Positions 32,396 through 39,918 of a stretch of 42,246 nt of DNA are shown in pieces. Each line of letters opens with the position of its first letter. Positions within the stretch are counted from its first letter, which is position 1. Origin of the DNA: Solirubrobacteraceae bacterium (lineage in GTDB: Bacteria; Actinomycetota; Thermoleophilia; Solirubrobacterales; Solirubrobacteraceae). The notes beneath the pieces are model-generated. The model did no database searches and was not told the DNA's origin. It worked only from the letters and a program-made list of their open reading frames with translations. The stretch is taken from the NCBI GenBank assembly GCA_017882445.1, contig JADGPK010000020.1, positions 1 to 42,246 on the forward strand. Direction: 5' to 3'. Both the position numbers and the translations under genes were made by a program.

Positions 32396-33141
32396 TAACC
32401 TGACTGCTCCCGGGCGGCCCGTCTTCGTGACGGAAGCTGCAGGAGGGTGCCGGGCTCCTCGGTCGAGCACAGCTCACCATCGGCGATCGACATCAGCACT
32501 CCCACGCCCTGCAGCGCGGCCATCTCCTCGGAGGCCACGAGCAGCGCGATGTTGCGCTCGCGCGCCGCCGAGCGCAACAGCGTGTAGAACCTGTCACGGT
32601 CACCGAGGTTCGGCATCGACGCGGGCTCGTCCAGGACGAGCAGACGCGGCGCGCGCGCGAGCGCGCGCGCAAGCATCACCCTCGTGCGCGATGTCAGGGA
32701 AAGCGACGCCACGGGCGCCTGGGCTCCGGAGGCTCCCACGCCGACCTCGTCGAGAACGCGCAGCGCCCGCCGTCTTGCCTCGCGCATGGTGAGGCCCTCG
32801 CTACCGAGCGATGTTGCGACGTGGTCGACGACGCTCTCCCCGGGATTCGCCCGCCAGTCCTCGGCTGACATGAACGCGATCGCGCCCCGCAGCAGCCGGC
32901 TGCGCTCGCCGGCTGTCATCCGCGTCGTGTCGCGGCCGGCGAAGCAGACCGCGCCGGAGTCCGGCAGTGCGATGCCGGCGGCCAGGCGCAACAGCGTCGA
33001 CTTGCCCGAGCCGCGCGCGCCGTAGACGCCGATCGAACAACCTGCTTCGATCTCCAGGGACACGCGATCGAGCACGAGGAGCTCGCGGCCGCCATCGGGG
33101 TAACGCTTGCTGACATTCACAAATGAGAGCAGCGGCGTCAT
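32395..33141 (-). CDS. Degenerate ABC ATPase
   Basis: A 248-residue ABC domain in which only part of the machinery is kept. Walker A (GARGSGKST) and Walker B (LLVLDEPA) are intact. The Q-loop region reads IAFMSAEDW with no Gln, the signature LSGGQ is replaced by LSLTSRTRV, and the switch His is replaced (LLVASEEM instead of VTHD). Such a subunit would bind ATP but is unlikely to hydrolyse it well. Heterodimeric ABC systems often have one such degenerate site. It lies 12 bases after the PadR gene and overlaps the active ATPase gene. It may tune or regulate the transporter. Confidence 0.85.
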   Translation of the reverse strand: MTPLLSFVNVSKRYPDGGRELLVLDRVSLEIEAGCSIGVYGARGSGKSTLLRLAAGIALPDSGAVCFAGRDTTRMTAGERSRLLRGAIAFMSAEDWRANPGESVVDHVATSLGSEGLTMREARRRALRVLDEVGVGASGAQAPVASLSLTSRTRVMLARALARAPRLLVLDEPASMPNLGDRDRFYTLLRSAARERNIALLVASEEMAALQGVGVLMSIADGELCSTEEPGTLLQLPSRRRAAREQSG

Positions 33142-33153
33142 CGCACCGGCGAG

Positions 33154-33741
33154 CTAGTTGCTGTTTTCCAGGAACTCGTTTATCCGTCGGCGTGTGCGCG
33201 CGGCCCAGTCGACCTCCGTCTGCAACTGCGCGTAGACGGCGTCGCGTGTGCACTCCATGCATAGAGCGGCCCACGAGCGTGCGTCGCCATCGTTGGGACA
33301 GACGATCTGCGCCAGCACGAGGCACTCCCGCTCGTATGCCTTCAGCGCGATCAGCAGTCGCGGTGCGTCCTCGTGGCGCGCGACCGACAGCTTGGCCTGC
33401 AGGCCAAGCCGCACCGGCTCTCTCGGCAGGAGCGTCTCCATCCAGAGCGTGAGCGCCTCGGGCGTCTCGCCGGTCGGGTAGTAGACGAGGTGGGTGCGAC
33501 GGTTGTTCGCCCGCTTGGGCTCGTCGCGGGAGGCCGCCAATCCCGTCGTCTCGAGCTGCTCCAGCAGCCGGTACACGTCGTTGGTGTCCACGCGCCACGT
33601 CTCGCCCAGACGCGCGGCGAGGCGGTTCGCCAGATCCCCGCCGTGGCCCGGACGCTCGAGCAGGAGGCCGAGCAGCGCTCCCCTCAGCGGCGTCGACGGA
33701 CCCCGCATCCATCTTGTCTTCTCCGGGCTAACGCTGGCCAT
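33154..33741 (-). CDS. PadR-family transcriptional regulator
   Basis: A 195-residue regulator. The winged helix is at about 15-90: TPLRGALLGLLLERPGHGGDLANRL, then WRVDTNDVYRLLEQLETTGLAAS (recognition helix and wing) and RTHLVYYPTGE. The C-terminal half is helical (VRLGLQAKLSVARHEDAPRLLIALKAYERECL), as in the dimerisation domain of larger PadR members. It is the first gene of the operon with two ATPases, permease and terpene synthase. PadR repressors commonly control such transporter genes and respond to a ligand that the transporter exports. ATG 33741 has GAGGAG upstream. Confidence 0.9.
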   Translation of the reverse strand: MASVSPEKTRWMRGPSTPLRGALLGLLLERPGHGGDLANRLAARLGETWRVDTNDVYRLLEQLETTGLAASRDEPKRANNRRTHLVYYPTGETPEALTLWMETLLPREPVRLGLQAKLSVARHEDAPRLLIALKAYERECLVLAQIVCPNDGDARSWAALCMECTRDAVYAQLQTEVDWAARTRRRINEFLENSN

Positions 33742-33772
33742 CCGCTCCTCGTCTCACCGAGTTGGCTCTGGC

Positions 33773-33795
33773 TGGACGATCTCTGCTTGGACGAT
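33773..33795 (-). promoter_or_regulatory. Direct repeats and AT-rich box upstream of padR
   Basis: TGGACGAT occurs at 33773-33780 and 33788-33795. The second copy runs into the palindrome GATATATC (33793-33800), the most AT-rich spot in the 148-base gap. On the reverse strand TATATC could be the -10 of the PadR operon, with the repeats just downstream as operator sites. Confidence 0.4.
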
Positions 33796-33868
33796 ATATC
33801 ACGTTGCCATCTCATACCGAACGATTCCGACATTCTGTCTCGCGGGCGCCGATGAAATGGGCTCTGAC

Positions 33869-33884
33869 GACACGTGACAGTGTC
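33869..33884 (-). terminator. Weak hairpin after the alcohol dehydrogenase gene
   Basis: GACAC and GTGTC with a 6-base loop lie 5 bases after the dehydrogenase stop codon on its transcript. The stem is short and no strong T tract follows, so termination here is only possible. Confidence 0.3.
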
Positions 33885-33889
33885 TCTGT

Positions 33890-34909
33890 CTAGGGCACGA
33901 TCACGGCCGCGCCGGTGAAGCGCCCGGCACGCAGATCCTCGAGTGCCGCGCCCGCGTCCGTTAGGCCGTAGGTGCTGACGCGCGTCCTGACCCCGACGCG
34001 CGGGGCGAGGTCCAGCATCTCCGCGGCGTCGGTGCGCGTGAGGTTGGCCACCGATCGGACCACCCGCTCCTGCCACAGGCTGCTGTAGGGAAACGAGGGG
34101 ATGTCGCTCATGTGGATGCCAGCGCATACCACGGTCCCGCCGGGCGCCAGCGCGCGCAGGGCGAGCGGGACGAGCGCTCCGTCGGGTGCGAACACGATCG
34201 CGGCGTCGAGCTCTTCGGGCGGCCGGTCCTCTGAGGAGCCGGCCCACGCCGCCCCGAGCTCGAGCGCAAACGCCTGGGCGGCGTCGTCGCCCGAGCGGGT
34301 GAACGCGAACACGCGGCGCTCCTGGCTGCGCGCGACCTGGGCGAGGATGTGGGCGGAGGCGCCGAAACCGTAGAGGCCGAGGCGCGGCGCATGCCCGCAC
34401 ATGCGCAGCGCCCGGTAGCCGATCAGCCCGGCGCACAGCAGTGGCGCCGCCTGCTCGTCGGGATAGCCGTGGGGGAGGGCGAAGCAGTAGCGGGCGTCTG
34501 CAACCGCATACTCGGCCATGCCGCCGTCGATGTCCCGGCCGGTGAAGCGCGCGCTCGGGCACAGGTTCTCGCGCCCGCCGCGGCAGTAGACGCACTCCCC
34601 GCACGTCCAGCCCAGCCAGGGGACGCCGACCCGCCGACCGATCTCCCCGCCGCCCTCCCGGCCGCCCGTGCGGCCCTCAGAGACGACCGTCCCGACGATC
34701 TGATGTCCGAGGATGCGCGGCGGTGAGGCGATCTCGACCTCTCCGTCGAGCAGGTGTAGGTCGGTGCGGCAGACGCCGCAGGCCGCCACCCGCAGCAACA
34801 GCTGGCCGGGGCCTGGACGTGGGATCGGGCGCTCCACGGGGCGCAGAGGGGCTCCCACGCCCTCGAAGACCATCGCCCGCATCGTGCCCGCTTGCGTCGG
34901 GTGCGACAT
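33890..34909 (-). CDS. Zinc-dependent alcohol dehydrogenase
   Basis: A 339-residue medium-chain dehydrogenase/reductase. Catalytic zinc ligands are Cys44 (CGVCRTD), His69 (GHQIVG) and Cys159; the structural zinc has Cys103, 106, 109 and 117 (CGECVYCRGGRENLC). The Rossmann motif is YGFGASA near 181. CGVCRTDLHLLDGE and the motif order match the AdhA-type group often annotated as broad-range alcohol dehydrogenases. ATG 34909 has TAAAT directly upstream; ATG 34882 is an alternative start. It is divergent from the deacetylase-family gene with 36 bases between them. Substrate not predictable. Confidence 0.92.
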   Translation of the reverse strand: MSHPTQAGTMRAMVFEGVGAPLRPVERPIPRPGPGQLLLRVAACGVCRTDLHLLDGEVEIASPPRILGHQIVGTVVSEGRTGGREGGGEIGRRVGVPWLGWTCGECVYCRGGRENLCPSARFTGRDIDGGMAEYAVADARYCFALPHGYPDEQAAPLLCAGLIGYRALRMCGHAPRLGLYGFGASAHILAQVARSQERRVFAFTRSGDDAAQAFALELGAAWAGSSEDRPPEELDAAIVFAPDGALVPLALRALAPGGTVVCAGIHMSDIPSFPYSSLWQERVVRSVANLTRTDAAEMLDLAPRVGVRTRVSTYGLTDAGAALEDLRAGRFTGAAVIVP

Positions 34910-34945
34910 ATTTAGAGCAGTGAACCACGATCGCGAGCGCGTGCC

Positions 34946-36001
34946 ATGAGCGGGAGTCTGTACTTCAGCCATCCGGCCTGTCTGGAGCACGACCCGCGCG
35001 TGCACTCGCCGGCGCACCCCGATACCCCCGAGCGCCTCGTGACGCTCGAGCGGGCGCTCGCGGAGCGCGACTGGCTCGGCTGGGAGCGCCGCGCGGCTCC
35101 GCCGGCCGAGGAGTCCCAGCTCGAGCTCGTCCACTCGGCCGGGCACGTGCGGAGGATCAAGGAGCTGTGCACGGCCGGCGGCGGAGCGATCGACGCCGAT
35201 ACGTTCGTAGGCGAGTCATCGTTCCGGGCCGCGTTGCACGCCGCCGGCGGCGCCTGCGCGATGACCCACGCGCTCGTTGCCGGCGAGGCTGCGGTCGGCT
35301 TCTGCGGCGTCCGGCCCTCCGGCCATCACGCTGAGCGCGAGCGGGCGATGGGCTTCTGCCTGTTCAACAACGTCGCCGTCGCCGCTGCGTCCGCGATCGC
35401 CGAGCTGGGTCTGCGCAGGGTGCTCATCCTCGACTGGGACGTGCACCACGGCAACGGCACGGCGGAGATCTTCCGGCGGCGCGCGGACGTCCTGTTTGCG
35501 AGCATCCACCAGGCGGGCCTGTTCCCCGGCACAGGCCCGCTGGACGACTCGGGCTCGGGCGAGGGCGAGGGCTACACGATCAACCTGCCGGTGCCGGCAG
35601 GCTCGCAGGAGCCGCTGTGGATGACGCTGCTGGATCGTGTCGTGCTGCCCGCCGCGCGGGCGTTCGAGCCCGAGCTGGTGCTCGTGTCCGCGGGCTTCGA
35701 CGCACACGCCGAGGATCCGCTCGCCGACTGCCTCCTTGAGACGTCCTCTTTCGTCGCGATGGCCGCGCGGGTGCGCGATCTGGCCATTGACGCGGGGATT
35801 CCGCTCGGCGTGGTCCTGGAGGGTGGCTACAACAGTGAGGTGCTGGCGGAGTGCGTATGCGCGACGCTCCAGGCGCTCCGCTCCGACGATGGAGCCCGCG
35901 CGGTGGACGCGGCGGACGCGTCGGACGCGGCGGCGCAGCGGCCCGTCGAGCCCGTCGCCGCCCGGGCGATCGCGCAGGTTGCGCGCTACTGGCCGCTCTG
36001 A
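34946..36001 (+). CDS. Histone-deacetylase-family amidohydrolase (AcuC/acetylpolyamine type)
   Basis: A 351-residue zinc hydrolase of the arginase/HDAC fold. Active-site motifs are RPSGHH (His127/128), WDVHHGNGT (Asp165 and His167, zinc ligands), SAGFDAH (Asp252, zinc ligand) and the Gly-Gly-Tyr loop LEGGYN. Bacterial members remove acetyl groups from lysine (AcuC, which activates acetyl-CoA synthetase) or from polyamines. It begins with the usual HP..H/ERL pattern (SPAHPDTPERL). The length is slightly above the ~310-340 residues of AcuC. No acetoin or acs genes are nearby. It converges with pfk at 17 bases. Confidence 0.92.
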   Translation: MSGSLYFSHPACLEHDPRVHSPAHPDTPERLVTLERALAERDWLGWERRAAPPAEESQLELVHSAGHVRRIKELCTAGGGAIDADTFVGESSFRAALHAAGGACAMTHALVAGEAAVGFCGVRPSGHHAERERAMGFCLFNNVAVAAASAIAELGLRRVLILDWDVHHGNGTAEIFRRRADVLFASIHQAGLFPGTGPLDDSGSGEGEGYTINLPVPAGSQEPLWMTLLDRVVLPAARAFEPELVLVSAGFDAHAEDPLADCLLETSSFVAMAARVRDLAIDAGIPLGVVLEGGYNSEVLAECVCATLQALRSDDGARAVDAADASDAAAQRPVEPVAARAIAQVARYWPL

Positions 36002-36018
36002 GCGAGCGCGCCGTCGTT

Positions 36019-37053
36019 TCAGCCGAAGAACAGCTCAGCGGTCGTGTACAGCGCGGGATCGAGCAGCTTGGGCTCGCGCAGGGCGTCCTCGAGCTCCACC
36101 TCGACGATCTCGGTTGCCTTGAGGCCGACCATCGTGCCGAAGCGCCCGCCCGCCGCAGCGTCCATCGCGGCCACGCCGAAGCGCGTGGCCAGCACGCGGT
36201 CGTACGCCACGGGCGTTCCGCCGCGCTGCACGTGGCCGAGGATCGTGACGCGGGTCTCGAAGCCGGTCCGCCGCTCGATCTCGCCCTCGAGCGCCACGCC
36301 GATGCCTCCGAGGCGCTCGTGGCCGAAGGCGTCCTTGGCCGTCCCTTCGCGGATCTGCAGGGTGCCCTCGCGCGGTGTCGCACCCTCTGCGACGACCACG
36401 ATCGAGAAGCTGCGGCCGCGTTCGTGGCGGCGACGGAGGTGTGCGACGACCTGCTCGATGTCAAACGGGCGCTCGGGCACGAGGATCGCGTCGGCTCCCC
36501 CGGCGATCCCCGCGTGCGTGGCGATCCAGCCGGCGTGGCGGCCCATCACCTCTACGACCATCACGCGGTTGTGCGACTCCGCGGTCGTGTGCAGGCGATC
36601 GATCGCGTCGGTGACGATCTGCACGGCGGTCTGAAAGCCGAACGTGACGTCCGTGCCGCCGAGGTCGTTGTCGATCGTCTTCGGCACCCCCACGACCGGC
36701 ACGCCCTCGCGGTGCAGGCGCAGGGCCACGCCGAGCGTGTCCTCGCCGCCGATCGGGATGAGCACGTCCACGTCGCGCTGCTCCAGCGTGCGCCGGATCA
36801 CGGCGGTTCCGTCCTTGCCGTCGGCATAGGGGTTCGTGCGCGAGGTGCCGAGGATCGTGCCGCCGCGCGGCAGGATACCGCCGGTGCTCTGCAGCGTCAG
36901 CTCGACGGCGTCGTCCTCGAGCACCCCCGCCCAGCCGTAGCGAAAGCCGACGAATGTGTGCTCGCCGGCCAATCCGCTGCGCACGGCGGCGCGGATTACG
37001 GCGTTCAGCCCGGGGCAGTCCCCGCCTCCGGTCAGCAGTCCGATCCGCGCCAT
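36019..37053 (-). CDS. pfp: 6-phosphofructokinase, probably pyrophosphate-dependent
   Basis: A 344-residue phosphofructokinase of the PfkA family. Key segments are GGDCPGLNAVIR, then GGEDT (102-106), where ATP enzymes have GGDGS, then PKTIDND (124-130) where ATP enzymes have PGTIDND, with catalytic Asp128, and MGRHAGW. The Asp in GGEDT and the Lys in PKTIDND are the known markers of pyrophosphate-using enzymes, as in the Amycolatopsis enzyme. Such enzymes run reversibly and save ATP. ATG 37053 has no clear ribosome binding site; GATACC about 11 bases upstream suggests a very short leader. PPi use is inferred from residues, not shown. Gap 37054-37201 holds no gene. Confidence 0.9.
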   Translation of the reverse strand: MARIGLLTGGGDCPGLNAVIRAAVRSGLAGEHTFVGFRYGWAGVLEDDAVELTLQSTGGILPRGGTILGTSRTNPYADGKDGTAVIRRTLEQRDVDVLIPIGGEDTLGVALRLHREGVPVVGVPKTIDNDLGGTDVTFGFQTAVQIVTDAIDRLHTTAESHNRVMVVEVMGRHAGWIATHAGIAGGADAILVPERPFDIEQVVAHLRRRHERGRSFSIVVVAEGATPREGTLQIREGTAKDAFGHERLGGIGVALEGEIERRTGFETRVTILGHVQRGGTPVAYDRVLATRFGVAAMDAAAGGRFGTMVGLKATEIVEVELEDALREPKLLDPALYTTAELFFG

Positions 37054-37201
37054 CGGTTGAAGAAGGTATCGCCTGCGCCGGGGGACTCCGCGCAGAGGGG
37101 CCGGGATCGCGCCCTGCGCCATCGTCTGTTGCCATCCGTGGCCGGCACAACGGAATCCGCGCTCACGGAGTCGAATGCCTCGCGCCCTGTCCGTGCGGCG
37201 G

Positions 37202-38236
37202 TCAGAGCCCCTGTCCGGGCAGGAACTCGTTGGTGAACGGGGGGAGTCCCGCACCTGGGTCGTGGGCGAGCAGCTTCTGCGAGAACATCCAGGTTCCAAA
37301 CGCGGCCCACGCGGACGGTTCCTGCCATCCGAACGGCTTGCCCTGGGCGGCCGGCTGGGTTGCTCGGAGCGTCTGCTTGATCGATTCCAGCTGCAGCTTC
37401 GGTTCGAGCGTCGGATTGGCCAGGACCAGTTGCCTGGAGGCCGCGGCGGGGTTGACGCGCACCTCGCGCTCGCCGCGCGTCAATGCCTGCAGGAAGGCGC
37501 GCAGGTCCTGGCCGCGGGTGTGCGCCTCGTCGTCGCGCACCGCGAGGACCAGCTCGTCGTAGGTGGGCACCCCGGCCTGATCGACGGGGATCACGGTCGT
37601 GCGCTTGTGCGCGAGGCGCAGTTGGATGGCCTCGTAGTTCCAGAACCCCCCGATCGTCGCGTCGACGCGGCCCGAGAGCATCGCGGGGATCAGGTTGAAG
37701 CCGACGTTCGTTTCACGGACGCTGCTCGGCGTCACGCCGGCGTGCTGCAGTGCGCTGCGCAGCTCGGCCGTCTGATAGGCGATGCCGGCCGTGCCCACCC
37801 GCTTGCCCGCGAGATCCGCCACGCGTGTCACGTGCTTGCCCTCGAGCGCGATGATCGAGGTCAGAGGACGCTGGACGAGCGCGCCGATCGACACCACCTT
37901 CAGGCCTGCGTCGCGTGCGAGCAGGAGCTCGGGCTCATAGGAGATCGCCATGTCGACCTTCCCGGCCGCCAGCAGCTTCAGCGGTTCGGCCGGGTCAGCG
38001 GGCGTCTCCGGCTGCACGTCCAGGCCGACTGCGCGGAAGTCGCCGTGGGCGATCGCGGAGTAGAGCGCCGCGTGATCCGCGTTGGGGAAGAAGTCGAGCA
38101 TCACCGTGAAGCGCTTGGCCCCGGCAGGGGAGAGCGCATCCTGCTTGGTCCCGCAGGCGCCGAGCGCGACGGCGCACACGAGGCAGGCGATGGCCAGCAG
38201 CGCGGCCGATGGGCGATGTGACGGCGAATTGGTCAA
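37202..38236 (-). CDS. thiY: ThiY/NMT1-like substrate-binding lipoprotein
   Basis: A 344-residue lipoprotein with a signal peptide ending in a lipobox (CAVALGAC, Cys near 28). The mature part follows the NMT1/THI5 pattern of pyrimidine-binding proteins: VMLDFFPNADHAALYSAIAHGDF, GLDVQPETPADPAEPLKLLAAGKVDMAISYEPE and GTAGIAYQTAELR. ThiY binds formyl-aminopyrimidine breakdown products of thiamine for import and salvage. The TPP riboswitch upstream of the operon supports this. I chose TTG 38236 because GAGGAG lies 7 bases upstream and TTGA overlaps the permease stop. ATG 38266 would add 10 residues but has no such site. Confidence 0.87.
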   Translation of the reverse strand: MTNSPSHRPSAALLAIACLVCAVALGACGTKQDALSPAGAKRFTVMLDFFPNADHAALYSAIAHGDFRAVGLDVQPETPADPAEPLKLLAAGKVDMAISYEPELLLARDAGLKVVSIGALVQRPLTSIIALEGKHVTRVADLAGKRVGTAGIAYQTAELRSALQHAGVTPSSVRETNVGFNLIPAMLSGRVDATIGGFWNYEAIQLRLAHKRTTVIPVDQAGVPTYDELVLAVRDDEAHTRGQDLRAFLQALTRGEREVRVNPAAASRQLVLANPTLEPKLQLESIKQTLRATQPAAQGKPFGWQEPSAWAAFGTWMFSQKLLAHDPGAGLPPFTNEFLPGQGL

Positions 38237-39012
38237 CGGGGTTCTCCTCGTGGTTGGATGCTCCATGGCGCGATTCTGCGCTCCGCGATGGTCAGGGTGT
38301 GGAAGCAGGCGATCGCGAACGCGAACAGCAGGACGGTGCCGGCGTAGGCGCGCGGAGTGGCGAAGTTGATGTCGGTGACGATCTCGCGCCCCAGTCCGGG
38401 GTAGGCACCCGAGGTCGGCGTCGTGGTCTCGGCGATGAACGCGCCGATCACTCCCACGGCGAGCGCGATCCGCGCTCCGCTCAGCGCGGCCGGCAGCGCC
38501 GAGGGCAGCTCGGCGAAGCGAAACGCCTGCCAGCGGGATGCGTCGAGCGTGCGCAGCAGCTTCGGCTGATCGGGATCCACGGCCGCCAGGCCGTCGACGG
38601 TCGTGACGAGGACCGGGAAGAAGCAGATCAGCGCGATCACCACGAGCTTTGGAAAGATCCCGAATCCCCACCAGAACACGAGCAGCACGCCGATCACCGG
38701 GATCGGGATCGCCTGCGAGCCGACCGCCAGCGGGTAGACCGCGCGGCGCAGCAGGGGCGAGAGGTGGATCGCGACCGCCATCGTCAGCCCGCACGCCAGC
38801 GCAAGCCCCAGCCCCAACACGACCTCCTCGGCGGTGACCGTGAAGTTGCTCCACAGCAGGCCGCGGTTCTGCCATAGGGCCGCCGCCACGGCATGGGGGG
38901 CCGGTAGCAGGTCGGCTTCGACTCCCGAGAGCTCCACGTAGAGCTCCCAGGCACCGAGCAGACCGGCGGTGAGCACGATCGGCGGCAGGGCACGGAGGAC
39001 GCCGCGCCTCAC
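38233..39012 (-). CDS. thiX: ThiX-like ABC permease for a thiamine pyrimidine precursor
   Basis: A 259-residue permease of the SsuC/TauC/ThiX type with about six helices, including IVLTAGLLGAWELYVEL at the start. The ATPase-coupling loop reads TLDASRWQAFRFAELPSALPAALSGARIALAVGVIGAFIAE in order (EAA-like motif). GTG 39012 overlaps the ATPase stop (GTGA), and its own stop overlaps the TTG of the binding-protein gene. The riboswitch-led operon and the ThiY-like partner set its likely substrate as the thiamine pyrimidine moiety or a precursor. Confidence 0.88.
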   Translation of the reverse strand: MRRGVLRALPPIVLTAGLLGAWELYVELSGVEADLLPAPHAVAAALWQNRGLLWSNFTVTAEEVVLGLGLALACGLTMAVAIHLSPLLRRAVYPLAVGSQAIPIPVIGVLLVFWWGFGIFPKLVVIALICFFPVLVTTVDGLAAVDPDQPKLLRTLDASRWQAFRFAELPSALPAALSGARIALAVGVIGAFIAETTTPTSGAYPGLGREIVTDINFATPRAYAGTVLLFAFAIACFHTLTIAERRIAPWSIQPRGEPR

Positions 39013-39794
39013 GCGCGAGCTCCCATCGCCAGTGCGTCCAGCGCGCGCTCGCGCAGAGCCGTGACCTCGGCGTCCGTGCGCACCCGCGGCCGCGCGAGCC
39101 CGACGTCGAGCTCGGCGATCACCCGTCCCGGCCTCGGCGAGAGCACCACGACGCGGTCGGCGAGGAGGATCGCCTCCTCGACATCGTGGGTCACGAGCAT
39201 CACGGTGCGCCGCTCGCGAGCAAGCGTCTCGGCCAGCCATTCCTGCATTTCGCCGCGGGTTATCGCGTCGAGCGCGCCGAACGGCTCGTCCAGGCACAGC
39301 ACCGGCTTGCCCGAGAGCAGCGTGCGCGCGAATGCCACCCGCTGGCGCATGCCGCCGGACAGCTCGCGCGGGCGGGCGTGCTGGAATCCGTCGAGTCCCA
39401 GCTCGGCGAACAGGCTCTGCGCGCGGGTGCGCGCCTTCGCGCGCGAGAGCCCGGCTATGCGCAGGGCCAGCGCGGCGTTGTCCAGAGCGCTCAGCCACGG
39501 CAGCAGCAGGTCGCGCTGGGGCATCAGCACGGCCGGCGGGCACACGACCGAGCCGCGGTCCGGGGTCTGCAGCCCGCAGAGCAGCTCCAGCAGCGTCGTC
39601 TTGCCGCATCCGCTCGGTCCGACGACGGCCACGAGCTCGCCGCGGGCGGCACGCAGGGATACCTGGTCGAGCGCCTGCACCGTGGCTCCGCGCCCCAAAC
39701 GGTAGCCGTGGCCCACGTCCTTCAGCGCGATTTCCCCTGCCGCCGCCTCCTGCGGGGAAGGCGTCTGTAGGCGAGATTGCAGTTCGGTCGGCAC
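39009..39794 (-). CDS. thiZ: ThiZ-like ABC ATPase for thiamine precursor import
   Basis: A 261-residue ATPase with Walker A GPSGCGKTT, Q-loop LMPQRDLLLPW, signature LSGGMRQRVAFARTL, Walker B LCLDEPFGALDAITR and the His of LVTHDVEEA, the SsuB/TauB/ThiZ pattern. I prefer GTG 39794: AGGGAG (39805-39800) lies 5 bases upstream. The earlier ATG 39815 falls inside the conserved TPP-aptamer core (UAAUG) and is probably not the start. First gene of the thiZXY operon on the reverse strand. Confidence 0.9.
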   Translation of the reverse strand: MPTELQSRLQTPSPQEAAAGEIALKDVGHGYRLGRGATVQALDQVSLRAARGELVAVVGPSGCGKTTLLELLCGLQTPDRGSVVCPPAVLMPQRDLLLPWLSALDNAALALRIAGLSRAKARTRAQSLFAELGLDGFQHARPRELSGGMRQRVAFARTLLSGKPVLCLDEPFGALDAITRGEMQEWLAETLARERRTVMLVTHDVEEAILLADRVVVLSPRPGRVIAELDVGLARPRVRTDAEVTALRERALDALAMGARA

Positions 39795-39800
39795 TTCGGC

Positions 39801-39897
39801 TCCCTTCGCGGGCATTACCCCACAGGTTCTAAGGGTCGGCGCCGGGGGAATCGCTTCCCGTGCGCCATCTCAGCCGGCCTTCCCGCCAGCCCCCCTG
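39801..39897 (-). promoter_or_regulatory. TPP riboswitch (THI element)
   Basis: On the reverse strand the conserved aptamer reads in order: a G-rich P2 strand, the P3 stem GCUGGC/GCCGGC, GGCUGAGA (its CUGAGA at 39873-39868), then ACCCUUAGAACCUG, GGGUAAUGCCCGCGAAGGGA, a near-exact match to the THI-box consensus. An extra stem (GGCGC...GCGCC with GGGAA/UUCCC inside) sits between CUGAGA and ACCC. Thiamine pyrophosphate binding should shut off the downstream thiZXY operon. The aptamer's 3' end supplies the likely Shine-Dalgarno sequence of the first gene, so control of translation by masking it is plausible. No separate terminator hairpin is visible. Confidence 0.93.
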
Positions 39898-39918
39898 GTG
39901 TCTGCTCTCGCCCGGATG

